DNA of 14,956 nucleotides, from NCBI GenBank assembly GCA_018064385.1, contig JAGHVI010000175.1, positions 1-14,956 on the forward strand, written 5' to 3'. This document shows, one piece after another, positions 6,965-14,956 of the stretch (position 1 is the first letter of the stretch; every line of letters starts with the position of its first letter). The notes under the pieces were generated by a model, which saw only the letters and a program-made list of their open reading frames with translations, was not told where the DNA came from and did no database searches. Both the position numbers and the translations under genes were made by a program. Source of the DNA: Candidatus Minthenecus merdequi. GTDB taxonomy: Bacteria > Bacteroidota > Bacteroidia > Bacteroidales > Paludibacteraceae.

Positions 6965-6996
6965 CAGACTTTAATCAGATAATAAACCAATAAGAT

Positions 6997-8955
6997 ATGG
7001 ACATAAGATTTTTAGAGTTGTTGGGACGTCAATTCCCTACAATTGAGGCAGCTTCCACTGAAATTATTAACCTTGAGGCAATACTTAACTTGCCTAAGGG
7101 AACTGAACATTTTCTTTCTGATGTACATGGAGAATATGAGGCATTCGACCATGTGCTTAGAAATGCCAGCGGTTCTGTTGCACGCAAAGTGAACGACGAG
7201 TTTGGAACAGAGTTGCGAGAAAAGGAGAAGCATGACCTTTGTACGCTGATTTATTACCCAGCAGAACGCCTTGAAATCATCAAAGTAGAAGAGAAAGACA
7301 ATATAGGCGAGTGGTATCGCGTGACCTTGCCTCGTCTTGTGAGAGTACTGAAGGCAGTCTCGTCAAAATATACTCGTTCAAAGACTCGCAAGGCGTTGCC
7401 AAAAGAATTCTCGTATATCATTGAAGAGTTGATGAACGAGAGTGGTAACGACGAACACAAGCATGCATACGTTGAAGCGATATTCGAGAGTATAATCAAT
7501 AATGGTCGTTCGGATGCCTTCATTGTGGCTATGTGTAATGTTATCCAAAGGCTTGTGATAGATCGTCTGCATTTGGTTGGTGACATATACGACCGTGGTC
7601 CTGGAGCACACCTCATTATGGATAAACTGTTGCAATATAGAGACATTGATATTCAGTGGGGTAATCATGATGTAGTATGGATGGGAGCAGCTGCAGGTAA
7701 CGATGCTTGTATGTGCAATGTGTTGAGAATTTCACTCAGATATGCAAATCTAATCACCCTTGAGGATGGTTATGGAATCAATATGTTGCCGCTTGCCACA
7801 TTTGCCCAAGCCAACTATGCCAACGATAGCTGTCTGCCATATATGCCTAAACTCAAATATGCAGACATCAACTATGACGAAGCCAACGTAAGGCTGATAG
7901 CACAAATGCACAAGGCCATAGCTGTAATTCAATGGAAGATAGAACATGACATCATTGCACGTCATCCAGAATGGGGAATGGAGAGCCGTGACCTCTTGCA
8001 CAAGATAGACCGTGAGAAAGGTACAGTCGAGATAGGAGGAAAGTGGTACGAATTGAAAGATGCAGACTTTCCTACGGTTGACCCACAAAACCCATACGAA
8101 CTTACGGAAGGAGAACGTGACGTACTTACTAAACTGCACAACTCATTTGTTGGAAGTGCCAAGATGGCTCAACACCTCAGACTGATGCTTGACAAAGGTA
8201 TGCTCTATCTTGTATGCAATGGTAACCTATTGTTCCATGCCTCTATTCCTTTGAATGACAAAGGAGAATTCAAGGAGGTTGAACTGCTTGGCAAAAAACT
8301 GAAAGGCAAAGCACTCTGCGACGAAGTTGACCGTCTTGTGCGAGTGGCTTGTCTGCCATGCAAAGAATTACCTGAATACGAGACAGCACTTGACTATATG
8401 TGGTATTGGTGGTGTGGACCTGACAGTCCTTCATTTGACAAACACCAAATGGCAACATTTGAGCGTTATCTGATAGAAGACAAAGAGCCACATGCCGAGC
8501 ATAAGGGTTATTTCTATAAATTCCGTGATGACGAGAAGGTATGTGATATGATGCTTGACGAATTTGGTGTAATCGGCACTCACCGTCATATAATCAACGG
8601 TCATGTTCCAGTCAAAACGACTAAGGGAGAAAGTCCAATACGTTCGAATGGCAAGGTTCTTGTGATTGATGGTGGTTTTTCGCGCGCATACCACAGCGAG
8701 ACTGGAATAGCAGGATACACTCTTGTGTCGAATTCTCACACTATGCAGTTGGTTCAACACGAAGCTTTTGAAAGTCGCAAGAAAGCCATAGAGGAGGGCA
8801 TAGACCTTCAAGGAACACATTTTGTTGTTGAGACAGACCAGAAACGAACATACGTAAGAGATACGGACAATGGTCGCAGACTTCAGCAGCAGGTTGACGA
8901 ACTGAAAGAACTGATGAAATACTATAACCTGAAATACGCATATCAGGAAAAATGA
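6997..8955 (+). CDS. fbp: Fructose-1,6-bisphosphatase, class III
   Basis: Removes the 1-phosphate from fructose 1,6-bisphosphate, the committed step of gluconeogenesis, in the cytosol. The 652-residue length fits the class III enzymes of Bacillota and Bacteroidota (B. subtilis Fbp about 670), which are unrelated to the E. coli class I enzyme and belong to the metallophosphoesterase fold. Metal-binding motifs are all present: 'LSDVHGEYEAF' with Asp42 and His44, 'VGDIYDRGPG' with Asp196 and Asp199, 'GNHDVVW' with Asn223, His224 and Asp225, and late histidines in 'HRHIINGHVPVK' (529-540) followed by 'VIDGGFSRAY'. The start at 6997 follows a leader of about 26 bases from a consensus promoter. Its stop overlaps the nth start as ATGA, so translation of the two is probably coupled. 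No frameshift or missing motif is seen. Confidence 0.96.
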   Translation: MDIRFLELLGRQFPTIEAASTEIINLEAILNLPKGTEHFLSDVHGEYEAFDHVLRNASGSVARKVNDEFGTELREKEKHDLCTLIYYPAERLEIIKVEEKDNIGEWYRVTLPRLVRVLKAVSSKYTRSKTRKALPKEFSYIIEELMNESGNDEHKHAYVEAIFESIINNGRSDAFIVAMCNVIQRLVIDRLHLVGDIYDRGPGAHLIMDKLLQYRDIDIQWGNHDVVWMGAAAGNDACMCNVLRISLRYANLITLEDGYGINMLPLATFAQANYANDSCLPYMPKLKYADINYDEANVRLIAQMHKAIAVIQWKIEHDIIARHPEWGMESRDLLHKIDREKGTVEIGGKWYELKDADFPTVDPQNPYELTEGERDVLTKLHNSFVGSAKMAQHLRLMLDKGMLYLVCNGNLLFHASIPLNDKGEFKEVELLGKKLKGKALCDEVDRLVRVACLPCKELPEYETALDYMWYWWCGPDSPSFDKHQMATFERYLIEDKEPHAEHKGYFYKFRDDEKVCDMMLDEFGVIGTHRHIINGHVPVKTTKGESPIRSNGKVLVIDGGFSRAYHSETGIAGYTLVSNSHTMQLVQHEAFESRKKAIEEGIDLQGTHFVVETDQKRTYVRDTDNGRRLQQQVDELKELMKYYNLKYAYQEK

Positions 8956-9596
8956 CTACAGGTGAAAGGATTGCAGGAGTGATTGGATATTTTCTTTCGA
9001 AAGGAGTCAAACCTGAATCCGAACTTAAATACAGCGACCAGTTTTCTTTACTGGTCGCTGTGATGTTGAGTGCACAGTGTACTGATAAGCGTGTCAATAT
9101 GGTAACTCCAGCATTATTGAAGGCTTATCCTACGCCAGAAGCAATGTCGAAAGCTTCAGCCAATGAGATACTGCACTTCATTGGCAGCATATCATACCCA
9201 AATGCCAAGTCTGAACATCTTGTTGGAATGTCCAAAATGTTGGTAGAACGGTTTGGTGGCATTGTACCAGGAGACAGAGATTCATTGGAATCACTTCCTG
9301 GAGTAGGTCGCAAGACTGCAAATGTAGTTATGGCTGTAGGGTTTGGATTGCCTGCAATGCCTGTTGATACTCACGTTTTTAGGGTTTCCAACAGAATTGG
9401 CATATCCAATAATGCACGCAATCCACTGCAATGCGAAAAAGTTCTAATGGCTAATATACCGCCTGAACTATGTGCTGATATGCATCATTGGCTGTTGTTG
9501 CACGGCAGATATGTTTGTACTGCAAGAACACCTAAATGTGAAAAGTGCGATATTAAATCTTATTGTAAATACCATGGCAAAAAAAACAAGCAGTAA
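8952..9596 (+). CDS. nth: Endonuclease III, DNA glycosylase/AP lyase
   Basis: Removes oxidised pyrimidines from DNA and cuts the abasic site (base-excision repair). The 214-residue protein has the whole family layout: 'LSAQCTDKRVN' (39-49), the helix-hairpin-helix 'LPGVGRKTANVV' (115-126) with catalytic Lys121, the essential Asp139 in 'VDTHVFRVSNR', and a C-terminal [4Fe-4S] cluster loop with Cys189-x6-Cys196-x2-Cys199-x5-Cys205. The ATG at 8952 overlaps the fbp stop as ATGA, and its 3' end overlaps the ftsK start by 23 bp. Codons ~27-37 hold a perfect 11-bp hairpin. It is an odd metabolic neighbour, but nth is often found close to ftsK in Bacteroidales (recollection). Confidence 0.96.
   Translation: MTTGERIAGVIGYFLSKGVKPESELKYSDQFSLLVAVMLSAQCTDKRVNMVTPALLKAYPTPEAMSKASANEILHFIGSISYPNAKSEHLVGMSKMLVERFGGIVPGDRDSLESLPGVGRKTANVVMAVGFGLPAMPVDTHVFRVSNRIGISNNARNPLQCEKVLMANIPPELCADMHHWLLLHGRYVCTARTPKCEKCDIKSYCKYHGKKNKQ
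9031..9061 (+). repeat. Perfect 11-bp hairpin inside the nth coding sequence
   Basis: acagcgaccag (9031-9041) and its exact complement ctggtcgctgt (9051-9061) enclose a 9-base loop (ttttcttta). It lies about 80 bases after the nth start. No U-run follows, so it is not a normal terminator, but the stem is GC-containing and would fold stably in the mRNA. Confidence 0.85.
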
Positions 9597-12018
9597 AAAA
9601 ACAAAAAATAACAGTGAAAGCAGTGATATCAGTTGGGTACGCAACTTGATGACATCGTCACAGTTCAAGGCTTTGAGTGGGATGGTGCTCTTTATGGTTG
9701 CGTTGGCATTGCTAATGTCCATAGTATCATATTTCTTCACTGGAGCAGAAGACCAGAGCTTTATTTATTGTGAAAGCGGTGATTGCCCGCAACCTAAAAA
9801 CTGGACAGGGACATTTGGTGCATACATGTCTGATTTATTCATAAACGGAATGTTTGGTGTGTCAGCTATTGTGGTGCCGTTTATTTTAGCAATTTTCTCT
9901 TTTATGCTGTTGGGTATAAAGGTCAAATCACAAATGAAGTGCATCATTTATCCGATATTGATATTGATTTGGTTGCCTGTCACTATGACTTTGGTAACTT
10001 CTCCTTTTGACGAAGATTGTTTCATACGATTTGGTGGAGCATACGGTCAGATGATAGATGGATTGTTACAGAGCAAAATAGGTTTGCTTGGAGAGATTCT
10101 TGTACTTGCTGGAACATTCATAGCCTTTGGCATTATAGCTTTCGGTTGGCATAGATTTCTTAATGGCAAGATTCTTTCAATTCCTTCGTTTGTCAAGAAA
10201 GAAAATGGTGGTGAGGCATTACCGGAAGATACAGATGAAAATGGAAGTGACGAGACTATTGAAGAAGACAAAGAAGAAGAGCCCGAACAAAAAATTATTG
10301 TCTCGACAACCGTAGATGAACCAGAGAACAAAGAAGAAATACCTATTGAAACCATCAAGACATCAGATGACGACCAAGTAGAAGTGTTCGAGGAAAATAA
10401 CTCAGAGGATGTTACAGAAGACAAAAAGGATGATGTGGTCATTATAAACGAAGGAGACAAAACCGATGTACAAATCACGGAAAGGAATTTGTTAGAAGAG
10501 TTGGGACCATACGACCCTACACTGGATTTGGAATATTACAAATTTCCTTCGCCAGAATTGCTAAATGATTTTTCGAACCAAAATGCAGGTGTTTCGCCTG
10601 AAGAACAGCAGGCCAACCAGCAGAAGATTATAACCACATTGCGGAATTTCAAGATAGGGGTCAAAAAAATTGTTGAGACCATAGGTCCTACCGTTACGCT
10701 ATTTGAAATTGTACCTGAAGATGGTGTTAGAATATCGAGGATTCAAGGTTTGGAGAAGGATATAATGCTCTCGCTTTCGGCAATGGGAATAAGGCTTATT
10801 GCACCTATTCCCGGCAAAGGGACAGTGGGTATAGAGGTGCCTAATTCTAAACCTAAAACAGTAGGTATGCGACCTTTGATTCTTTCACAGAAATTCAAAG
10901 ACTATAAGGCTGAGTTGCCAATAGTGATGGGTAGAACTATTACAAATGGTGTATTTATGTTTGATTTGGCAAAAACTCCACATCTTATAGTTGCAGGTGC
11001 GACTGGTCAGGGCAAATCAGTCGGACTAAACGCAATAATAACATCACTGCTGTACAAAAAACACCCTTCGCAGGTCAAATTCGTTCTTGTTGACCCTAAA
11101 CAATTGGAGTTCAGTATATATAAAGACATTGAAAGACATTATCTTGCGAAATTGTCAGATTCTGACGATGCAGTGATAACTGATTCAAAGAATGTGATTC
11201 AGACTCTTGAGGCAGTTTGCCAGGAGATGGAAGACCGCTATTACCTGCTTTCCATAGCCAAAGTGCGAAACATAGTAGAGTATAACAATAAATTCATAGA
11301 ACGCAAACTCAATCCTAACCATGGTCATCGATATCTTCCATATATAGTTGTTATAGTTGACGAATTTGGAGACCTTATTGCCACAGAAGGGAAGAAGATA
11401 GAGACTCCTATCCAACGTATCACACAGAAAGCACGTGCCGCAGGAATTCATATGATTCTTGCCACACAACGTCCTTCGGTCAATGTGATAACAGGTGTAA
11501 TCAAGGCGAACTGTCCGACACGTATAGCATTCCGAGTTATCAGCCAGATTGACTCAAAAACAATTCTTGACTGCTCTGGAGCAGAACAACTTATCGGGCG
11601 TGGCGATATGCTATATTCTAAAGGTGATAATCCTGAACGTGTTCAGTGTGCGTTTGTTGATACACCCGAAGTGGAAAGCATTGTGTCGCATATTAAATCG
11701 CAACAAGCATACCCAGATGCATATATGTTGCCTGAACCTAAAAATCCTGACAGCGAAGAGGGAGGTACAAAAGAATTTTCTATACGTCATTGTGATTCTC
11801 TTTTTACCGAAGTTGCCGAGTATGTAGTCAATTCGCAATTAGGTTCAACCAGCAACCTTCAGCGAAAATTCGAGATTGGATTCAATAGGGCAGGCAAATT
11901 GATGGATCAACTTGAGGCTGCTGGAGTTGTTGGACCTGCCAAAGGCAGCAAGCCGAGAGAAGTATATATAAAGAATATAGAAGACCTAAACGCTCTTATT
12001 TCATCATATTTGTCTTAG
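9574..12018 (+). CDS. ftsK: DNA translocase FtsK
   Basis: Septum-located hexameric ATPase that pumps chromosome ends apart at division and triggers XerCD recombination at dif. From the ATG at 9574 it has 814 residues. Seen in order: four membrane segments (~29-53, 92-116, 120-138, 168-192); an acidic, low-complexity linker (~208-310, many Glu/Asp) shorter than E. coli's; the motor with Walker A 'GATGQGKS' (475-482, Lys481) and Walker B 'IVVIVDEFGDLI' (Asp596, Glu597) and 'ILATQRPSVNVITG'; then a winged-helix gamma domain (~741-806, 'LQRKFEIGFNRAGKLMDQLE') that reads orienting DNA motifs. An in-frame ATG at 9472 inside nth would add 34 residues with a Cys-rich stretch that does not look like FtsK, so I reject it. 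The start overlaps nth by 23 bp, and a LolA-like gene follows after 5 bp. Confidence 0.96.
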   Translation: MAKKTSSKKTKNNSESSDISWVRNLMTSSQFKALSGMVLFMVALALLMSIVSYFFTGAEDQSFIYCESGDCPQPKNWTGTFGAYMSDLFINGMFGVSAIVVPFILAIFSFMLLGIKVKSQMKCIIYPILILIWLPVTMTLVTSPFDEDCFIRFGGAYGQMIDGLLQSKIGLLGEILVLAGTFIAFGIIAFGWHRFLNGKILSIPSFVKKENGGEALPEDTDENGSDETIEEDKEEEPEQKIIVSTTVDEPENKEEIPIETIKTSDDDQVEVFEENNSEDVTEDKKDDVVIINEGDKTDVQITERNLLEELGPYDPTLDLEYYKFPSPELLNDFSNQNAGVSPEEQQANQQKIITTLRNFKIGVKKIVETIGPTVTLFEIVPEDGVRISRIQGLEKDIMLSLSAMGIRLIAPIPGKGTVGIEVPNSKPKTVGMRPLILSQKFKDYKAELPIVMGRTITNGVFMFDLAKTPHLIVAGATGQGKSVGLNAIITSLLYKKHPSQVKFVLVDPKQLEFSIYKDIERHYLAKLSDSDDAVITDSKNVIQTLEAVCQEMEDRYYLLSIAKVRNIVEYNNKFIERKLNPNHGHRYLPYIVVIVDEFGDLIATEGKKIETPIQRITQKARAAGIHMILATQRPSVNVITGVIKANCPTRIAFRVISQIDSKTILDCSGAEQLIGRGDMLYSKGDNPERVQCAFVDTPEVESIVSHIKSQQAYPDAYMLPEPKNPDSEEGGTKEFSIRHCDSLFTEVAEYVVNSQLGSTSNLQRKFEIGFNRAGKLMDQLEAAGVVGPAKGSKPREVYIKNIEDLNALISSYLS

Positions 12019-12023
12019 AAATT

Positions 12024-12680
12024 ATGAAACACACATTTTATATATTATTATTCCTGATAGCAGGATTGACAGTGTCAGCAAACGGTCAAACCAAGAAATA
12101 TGGCAACGAGAAAGATGCAGAAACATTGCTAATACAAACTGTTTCCATCTTGAAAAAGAATGCATTTCATTCTAAATTTACCCTTGACTACTTTACGTCC
12201 AATGATGAACGTACAGATTCAAAAATTGGAAATATGGACATTAAAGGTCGTTTCTTTAGGGTTGAACTACTTGATACCGAGATAAAATACAATGGACGTA
12301 ACCAATGGACATACGTTGCTTCAGACAACGAAGTGACTATAACACAACCTTCACAGTCTGACCTTAACGAGACAAACCCTATGGCTATGATAGAGTCGAT
12401 GATAAAAGTCAACCGAATAGTCAATGCCGAGAAAAAGCAGGTAAAAGGCTGTCGTGTCATCAACCTCTATCCAAATAATCCAAAGCAGGTTGAGTATTTC
12501 AAGATAGTGCTTTATATCAATGTTGAGACCAAACTGCCAAAAAAAATTGTGATTAACCAGCGCAATGGAGATATTATAACAATGTCTTTTCTTGACCTTC
12601 ACAAAGTCTCATACAATCCTGCCAACTTTGTCTTCAAGGTATCAGAATATCCAAATGTAACTGTTAATGATTTAAGATGA
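12024..12680 (+). CDS. lolA: LolA-like outer-membrane lipoprotein carrier
   Basis: The 218-residue protein has a signal peptide (1 to about 21, cleavage near SANG-Q) without a lipobox, so it should be periplasmic. The mature part reads as successive beta strands: 'SKFTLDYFTSN', 'GRFFRVELLDTEIKYNGRNQWTYV', 'NEVTITQPSQSDLNETNPMA', 'YFKIVLYINVETKLPKKIVI' and 'TMSFLDLHKVSY'. This pattern of 'G.F.......I.Y.G...W.Y.....EV.I..P' fits LolA, which takes lipoproteins from LolCDE to the outer membrane. Sequence identity to E. coli LolA is low, so I rely on the strand pattern, the signal peptide and the location right after ftsK, which is also where lolA is found in other bacteria. Its stop overlaps the next start as ATGA. 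Confidence 0.82.
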   Translation: MKHTFYILLFLIAGLTVSANGQTKKYGNEKDAETLLIQTVSILKKNAFHSKFTLDYFTSNDERTDSKIGNMDIKGRFFRVELLDTEIKYNGRNQWTYVASDNEVTITQPSQSDLNETNPMAMIESMIKVNRIVNAEKKQVKGCRVINLYPNNPKQVEYFKIVLYINVETKLPKKIVINQRNGDIITMSFLDLHKVSYNPANFVFKVSEYPNVTVNDLR

Positions 12681-14563
12681 ATTCTAATATGAAAAAGATT
12701 TTAATGCTATCGTTATTTGTCGTATTGTCAGTCAGTATAAATGCCCAAACCTGGTCAGAAATCAAGAATAAGAAAGAAATTTATATATTTGGAGAAGGTC
12801 GTGGTGAGAGCATAGAGGAAGCTGACGAACGAGCACTTGCGGACCTTATCAGTCAGATTTCGGTGGCTGTAGAGAGGCAGTTTACAATGACCGAGGAGGA
12901 AAATATATCAACCAATGGTGTAGAAAGTTCATCATATGCGCAGTCGAAAGTACGTTCATATTCACAAGCGACCCTTACAAATACAGAACGTTTTATAGTT
13001 CACGAAGAGCCGGATGCCGTTGTCGGGCGTTATATAAAAAGGTCAGAAATAGACAAAATTTTCAAGGGACGTAGCGATAAGGTGCTTGAGTATGTCGGTC
13101 TTGCACTTGATGCTGAACAAAATCTGGCTTTAGATAATGCACTTAGATATTACTATTGGGCATCAACTTTGCTCAAGACACTTCCATATCCGGATATGGT
13201 TAAATACAAGACTTCGGATGGTGTTGAGCACACGTTGAGCAGTTGGATTCCAGCCCAGATGGATAACATTTTAGGAGGAATTAAAGTCAGTGTGTTGGGG
13301 CGTGAAGGGAATGATGTAGATTTATTCTTTTCGTATCAGGGCAAACCTGTTTCGAGTCTTGACTACCGTTATTTTGACGGGCGAGACATGAGCAGTATAT
13401 ATAGTGCCAAAGACGGAAGGGGAGTGTTGGAAATGTTACCAGGCACTACACCAGACAACATAAAGCTGCGCTATGAATATCAATATAAAGATCAAGCCAA
13501 ATTGTACGATAAAGAGGTTGCTTCAGCCGTGAGTGTTGTCAAAGGAGGAGTGCGACGGAAAGCCACATGCAATATCAACCTTGATGAAAGCAAGGCTATT
13601 CCTGCGTCTGCATCTACATCTATCTCATCGCCAGCCACTTCTGCGTCCACCTCACACTCATCTACGACCGATGGTACTATTGTTGATGGTCAGATGGTGG
13701 CTCGAGTTCACGTTCCTGAAGTAGGTGATGTCTCAGCGGACAGAAAGACATTGTGCAAAAATGTGGTCACCGCAGTGGTTTCAGCCATAAAAAACAAGAA
13801 TTATGCATCTGTCAGAAATTCATTTACCGATTATGGTTATGACATATTCCTCAAACTGATGCAGTACGGCAATGCTCGAGTATTGCAGCAACGTGAATAT
13901 ACATATACAATGATGGATGACCAGACCATAGTACGCAGTATTCCTATGTCTTTCAATTTCAAGCAGGGCGCTATTCGTTCCTTTGTCGAGGATGTGGTTT
14001 TTACAATCAATGCTGAGGGTAAGGTTGACAACATCTCGTTTGGTCTTGGAGATGTGGCAACAGCCGACATTATGGCAAAAAAGGTATGGTCAGAAGAGGT
14101 CAGATGTATGATTGTCAATTTCCTTGAGGTATATAAAACTGCATTTGCGCTGAAACGCATTGATTATATTGAGTCTATATTTGACGATAATGCAGTGATT
14201 ATCACAGGTCGTGTGTTGATGCGCAAAAATGATGGTGATGCCGACCGCTATGCCACAAACCGTTATGTGCAGCGCACTCGATATACCAAAGCTGAGTATA
14301 TGGGACATCTTCGTGCAAGTTTCAAAAGCAAAGAATATATAAACATTCGTTTCGCCCATACAATGGTACAGAAGGCGCAAGGCAAGGATGTCTTTGGTAT
14401 TCAACTCAAGCAAGATTACTATTCCTCAAATTATGGCGACTCGGGTTATCTCTACCTTCAAGTTGATATGACTGACCCTGCACAACCTGTAATCAAGGTT
14501 CGTACATGGCAAGACCAGGTTGACCCAGAGGTTGGACGTCCATACGGTATGGAGGATTTTTGA
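12677..14563 (+). CDS. Large secreted LPP20-like protein, function unknown
   Basis: A 628-residue exported protein. The ATG at 12677 overlaps the lolA stop as ATGA; a second ATG at 12689 gives a cleaner MKK signal peptide and may be the true start. Cleavage falls near INA-Q (about residue 23); no lipobox cysteine is present although LPP20 members are often lipoproteins. Residues ~30-145 show the LPP20/FlgP-like pattern: 'EIYIFGEGRGESIEEADERA' region, then 'ALADLISQISVAVERQF', a Ser/Thr-rich stretch, and 'PDAVVGRYIKRSEIDKIF'. The middle has beta character. A Ser/Thr/Ala-rich linker (~306-334) precedes a C-terminal part (~467-628, 'FLEVYKTAFALKRIDYIESI' then 'YTKAEYMGHLRASF') that looks NTF2/SnoaL-like. 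I infer an envelope role. It is followed after 19 bp by another secreted protein gene. Confidence 0.78.
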   Translation: MNSNMKKILMLSLFVVLSVSINAQTWSEIKNKKEIYIFGEGRGESIEEADERALADLISQISVAVERQFTMTEEENISTNGVESSSYAQSKVRSYSQATLTNTERFIVHEEPDAVVGRYIKRSEIDKIFKGRSDKVLEYVGLALDAEQNLALDNALRYYYWASTLLKTLPYPDMVKYKTSDGVEHTLSSWIPAQMDNILGGIKVSVLGREGNDVDLFFSYQGKPVSSLDYRYFDGRDMSSIYSAKDGRGVLEMLPGTTPDNIKLRYEYQYKDQAKLYDKEVASAVSVVKGGVRRKATCNINLDESKAIPASASTSISSPATSASTSHSSTTDGTIVDGQMVARVHVPEVGDVSADRKTLCKNVVTAVVSAIKNKNYASVRNSFTDYGYDIFLKLMQYGNARVLQQREYTYTMMDDQTIVRSIPMSFNFKQGAIRSFVEDVVFTINAEGKVDNISFGLGDVATADIMAKKVWSEEVRCMIVNFLEVYKTAFALKRIDYIESIFDDNAVIITGRVLMRKNDGDADRYATNRYVQRTRYTKAEYMGHLRASFKSKEYINIRFAHTMVQKAQGKDVFGIQLKQDYYSSNYGDSGYLYLQVDMTDPAQPVIKVRTWQDQVDPEVGRPYGMEDF

Positions 14564-14582
14564 CTTAGATAATTAGAATAAA

Positions 14583-14956
14583 ATGAAAAAATATATTACA
14601 TTACTACTTCTTCTATTGCTGACGACAATGCTGTCTGCTCAGCAGATGACGATTACAGATTTCGAGTTGAATCTGCACGACCAGACAGCCAACAACGAAG
14701 ATACCAAAGTTATTGACGACAATGGCAATCCTTGTGCATTGTTGAAAATAGAAACATTGCAGAAGGGTTTCACAATTGAAGGAGGTTCAGTCGGTATAGC
14801 CAAAATAGAAGAAGAACACAAGGGCGAGATATGGGTGTTTGTGCCAGCCAATCTCCGACGGATTACCATTAAACACGACCAATTGGGAGTGTTGCGAGAT
14901 TATGTTTTTCCTGAGAAACTGCAGCCTGCACGAACATATACGATGCGTTTGGTTTC
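14583..14956 (+). CDS. N-terminus of a secreted SUMF1/PEGA-associated protein (cut by window edge)
   Basis: Only the first 124 residues are in the window. A signal peptide with a run of seven leucines (cleavage near LSA-Q, residue ~19) is followed by 'MTITDFELNLHDQTANNED', a Gly-Asn turn and 'CALLKIETLQKGFTIEGGS', then 'EIWVFVPANLRRITIKHDQL' and 'DYVFPEKLQPARTYTM'. This is the N-terminal domain I associate with Bacteroidales proteins annotated as formylglycine-generating-enzyme (SUMF1) or PEGA/TPR family; the catalytic or repeat part would lie beyond position 14956. The 'ITIKHDQLG..RDY.FP' segment is PEGA-like, a beta domain that binds envelope surfaces. It starts 19 bp after the LPP20-like gene, so the two are probably translated from one mRNA. 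Function is unknown. Confidence 0.75.
   Translation, partial: MKKYITLLLLLLLTTMLSAQQMTITDFELNLHDQTANNEDTKVIDDNGNPCALLKIETLQKGFTIEGGSVGIAKIEEEHKGEIWVFVPANLRRITIKHDQLGVLRDYVFPEKLQPARTYTMRLV

Noticed and set aside
9472..9573. In-frame ATG extending FtsK by 34 residues into nth
   Set aside because: The extra residues are Cys-rich with no resemblance to FtsK, and they overlap the conserved nth iron-sulfur cluster codons. The MAKK start at 9574 is better.
9576..9596. Slippery A AAA AAC run in the nth/ftsK overlap that might produce an Nth-FtsK fusion
   Set aside because: A -1 slip would leave the ribosome in the third frame, not the ftsK frame. The ftsK ATG at 9574 explains the overlap as ordinary coupling.
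10047..10478. Long minus-strand open frame (143 residues) opposite ftsK
   Set aside because: Its Ser-rich composition is the mirror image of the Glu/Asp-rich FtsK linker; no start signal or family resemblance.
13594..13680. Repetitive-looking tract in the LPP20-like gene as a possible tandem repeat
   Set aside because: It is a low-complexity Ser/Thr/Ala linker with no regular repeat unit.

Overview
The window is ordinary chromosomal DNA of a Bacteroidota bacterium, most likely order Bacteroidales (Bacteroides/Prevotella/Muribaculaceae type). The evidence is a short (288-residue) primary sigma factor without region 1.1, a 652-residue class III fructose-bisphosphatase, promoters of the Bacteroidota form (TTTG, 19-20 bp, TAnnTTTG), little use of Shine-Dalgarno sites, moderate-to-low G+C, and secreted proteins of families largely confined to Bacteroidales (DUF6175-like, LPP20-like, and the N-terminus of a SUMF1/PEGA-associated protein).

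Layout. Positions 1-129 are non-coding or a gene remnant with two short inverted repeats. Positions 130-1755 (+) hold two small secreted proteins closed by a strong rho-independent terminator (1772-1809). Positions 1860-3578 (+) are a lipid pair, a FabI-type enoyl-ACP reductase and an LpxL/HtrB-type acyltransferase. Positions 3579-3683 are an intergenic stretch that looks like debris of palindromic repeats. Positions 6834 down to 3684 (-) carry primary sigma factor - MATE transporter - YicC endoribonuclease. The divergent control region 6835-6996 has two good Bacteroidota promoters back to back and a 9-bp inverted repeat. Positions 6997-14956 (+) form one tightly packed run: fbp - nth - ftsK - LolA-like - LPP20-like - start of a SUMF1/PEGA-associated secreted protein, with overlaps or gaps of 4-23 bp throughout.

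How they fit together. The middle is housekeeping: transcription initiation, gluconeogenesis, base-excision repair, chromosome segregation and lipoprotein sorting. The two ends carry exported proteins of little-known function. The DUF6175-like protein and the 215-residue protein on the left, and the LPP20-like and SUMF1-associated proteins on the right, look to me like parts of one envelope system recalling the FlgO/FlgP/FlgT and CsgG families; this is inference. No CRISPR array, insertion sequence, prophage, tRNA or rRNA gene was seen. The points most worth checking are the envelope module, the Tyr-to-Phe change in the FabI-like protein, the 11-bp perfect hairpin inside nth, the operator-like repeat over the fbp promoter, and the repeat debris at 3595-3680.
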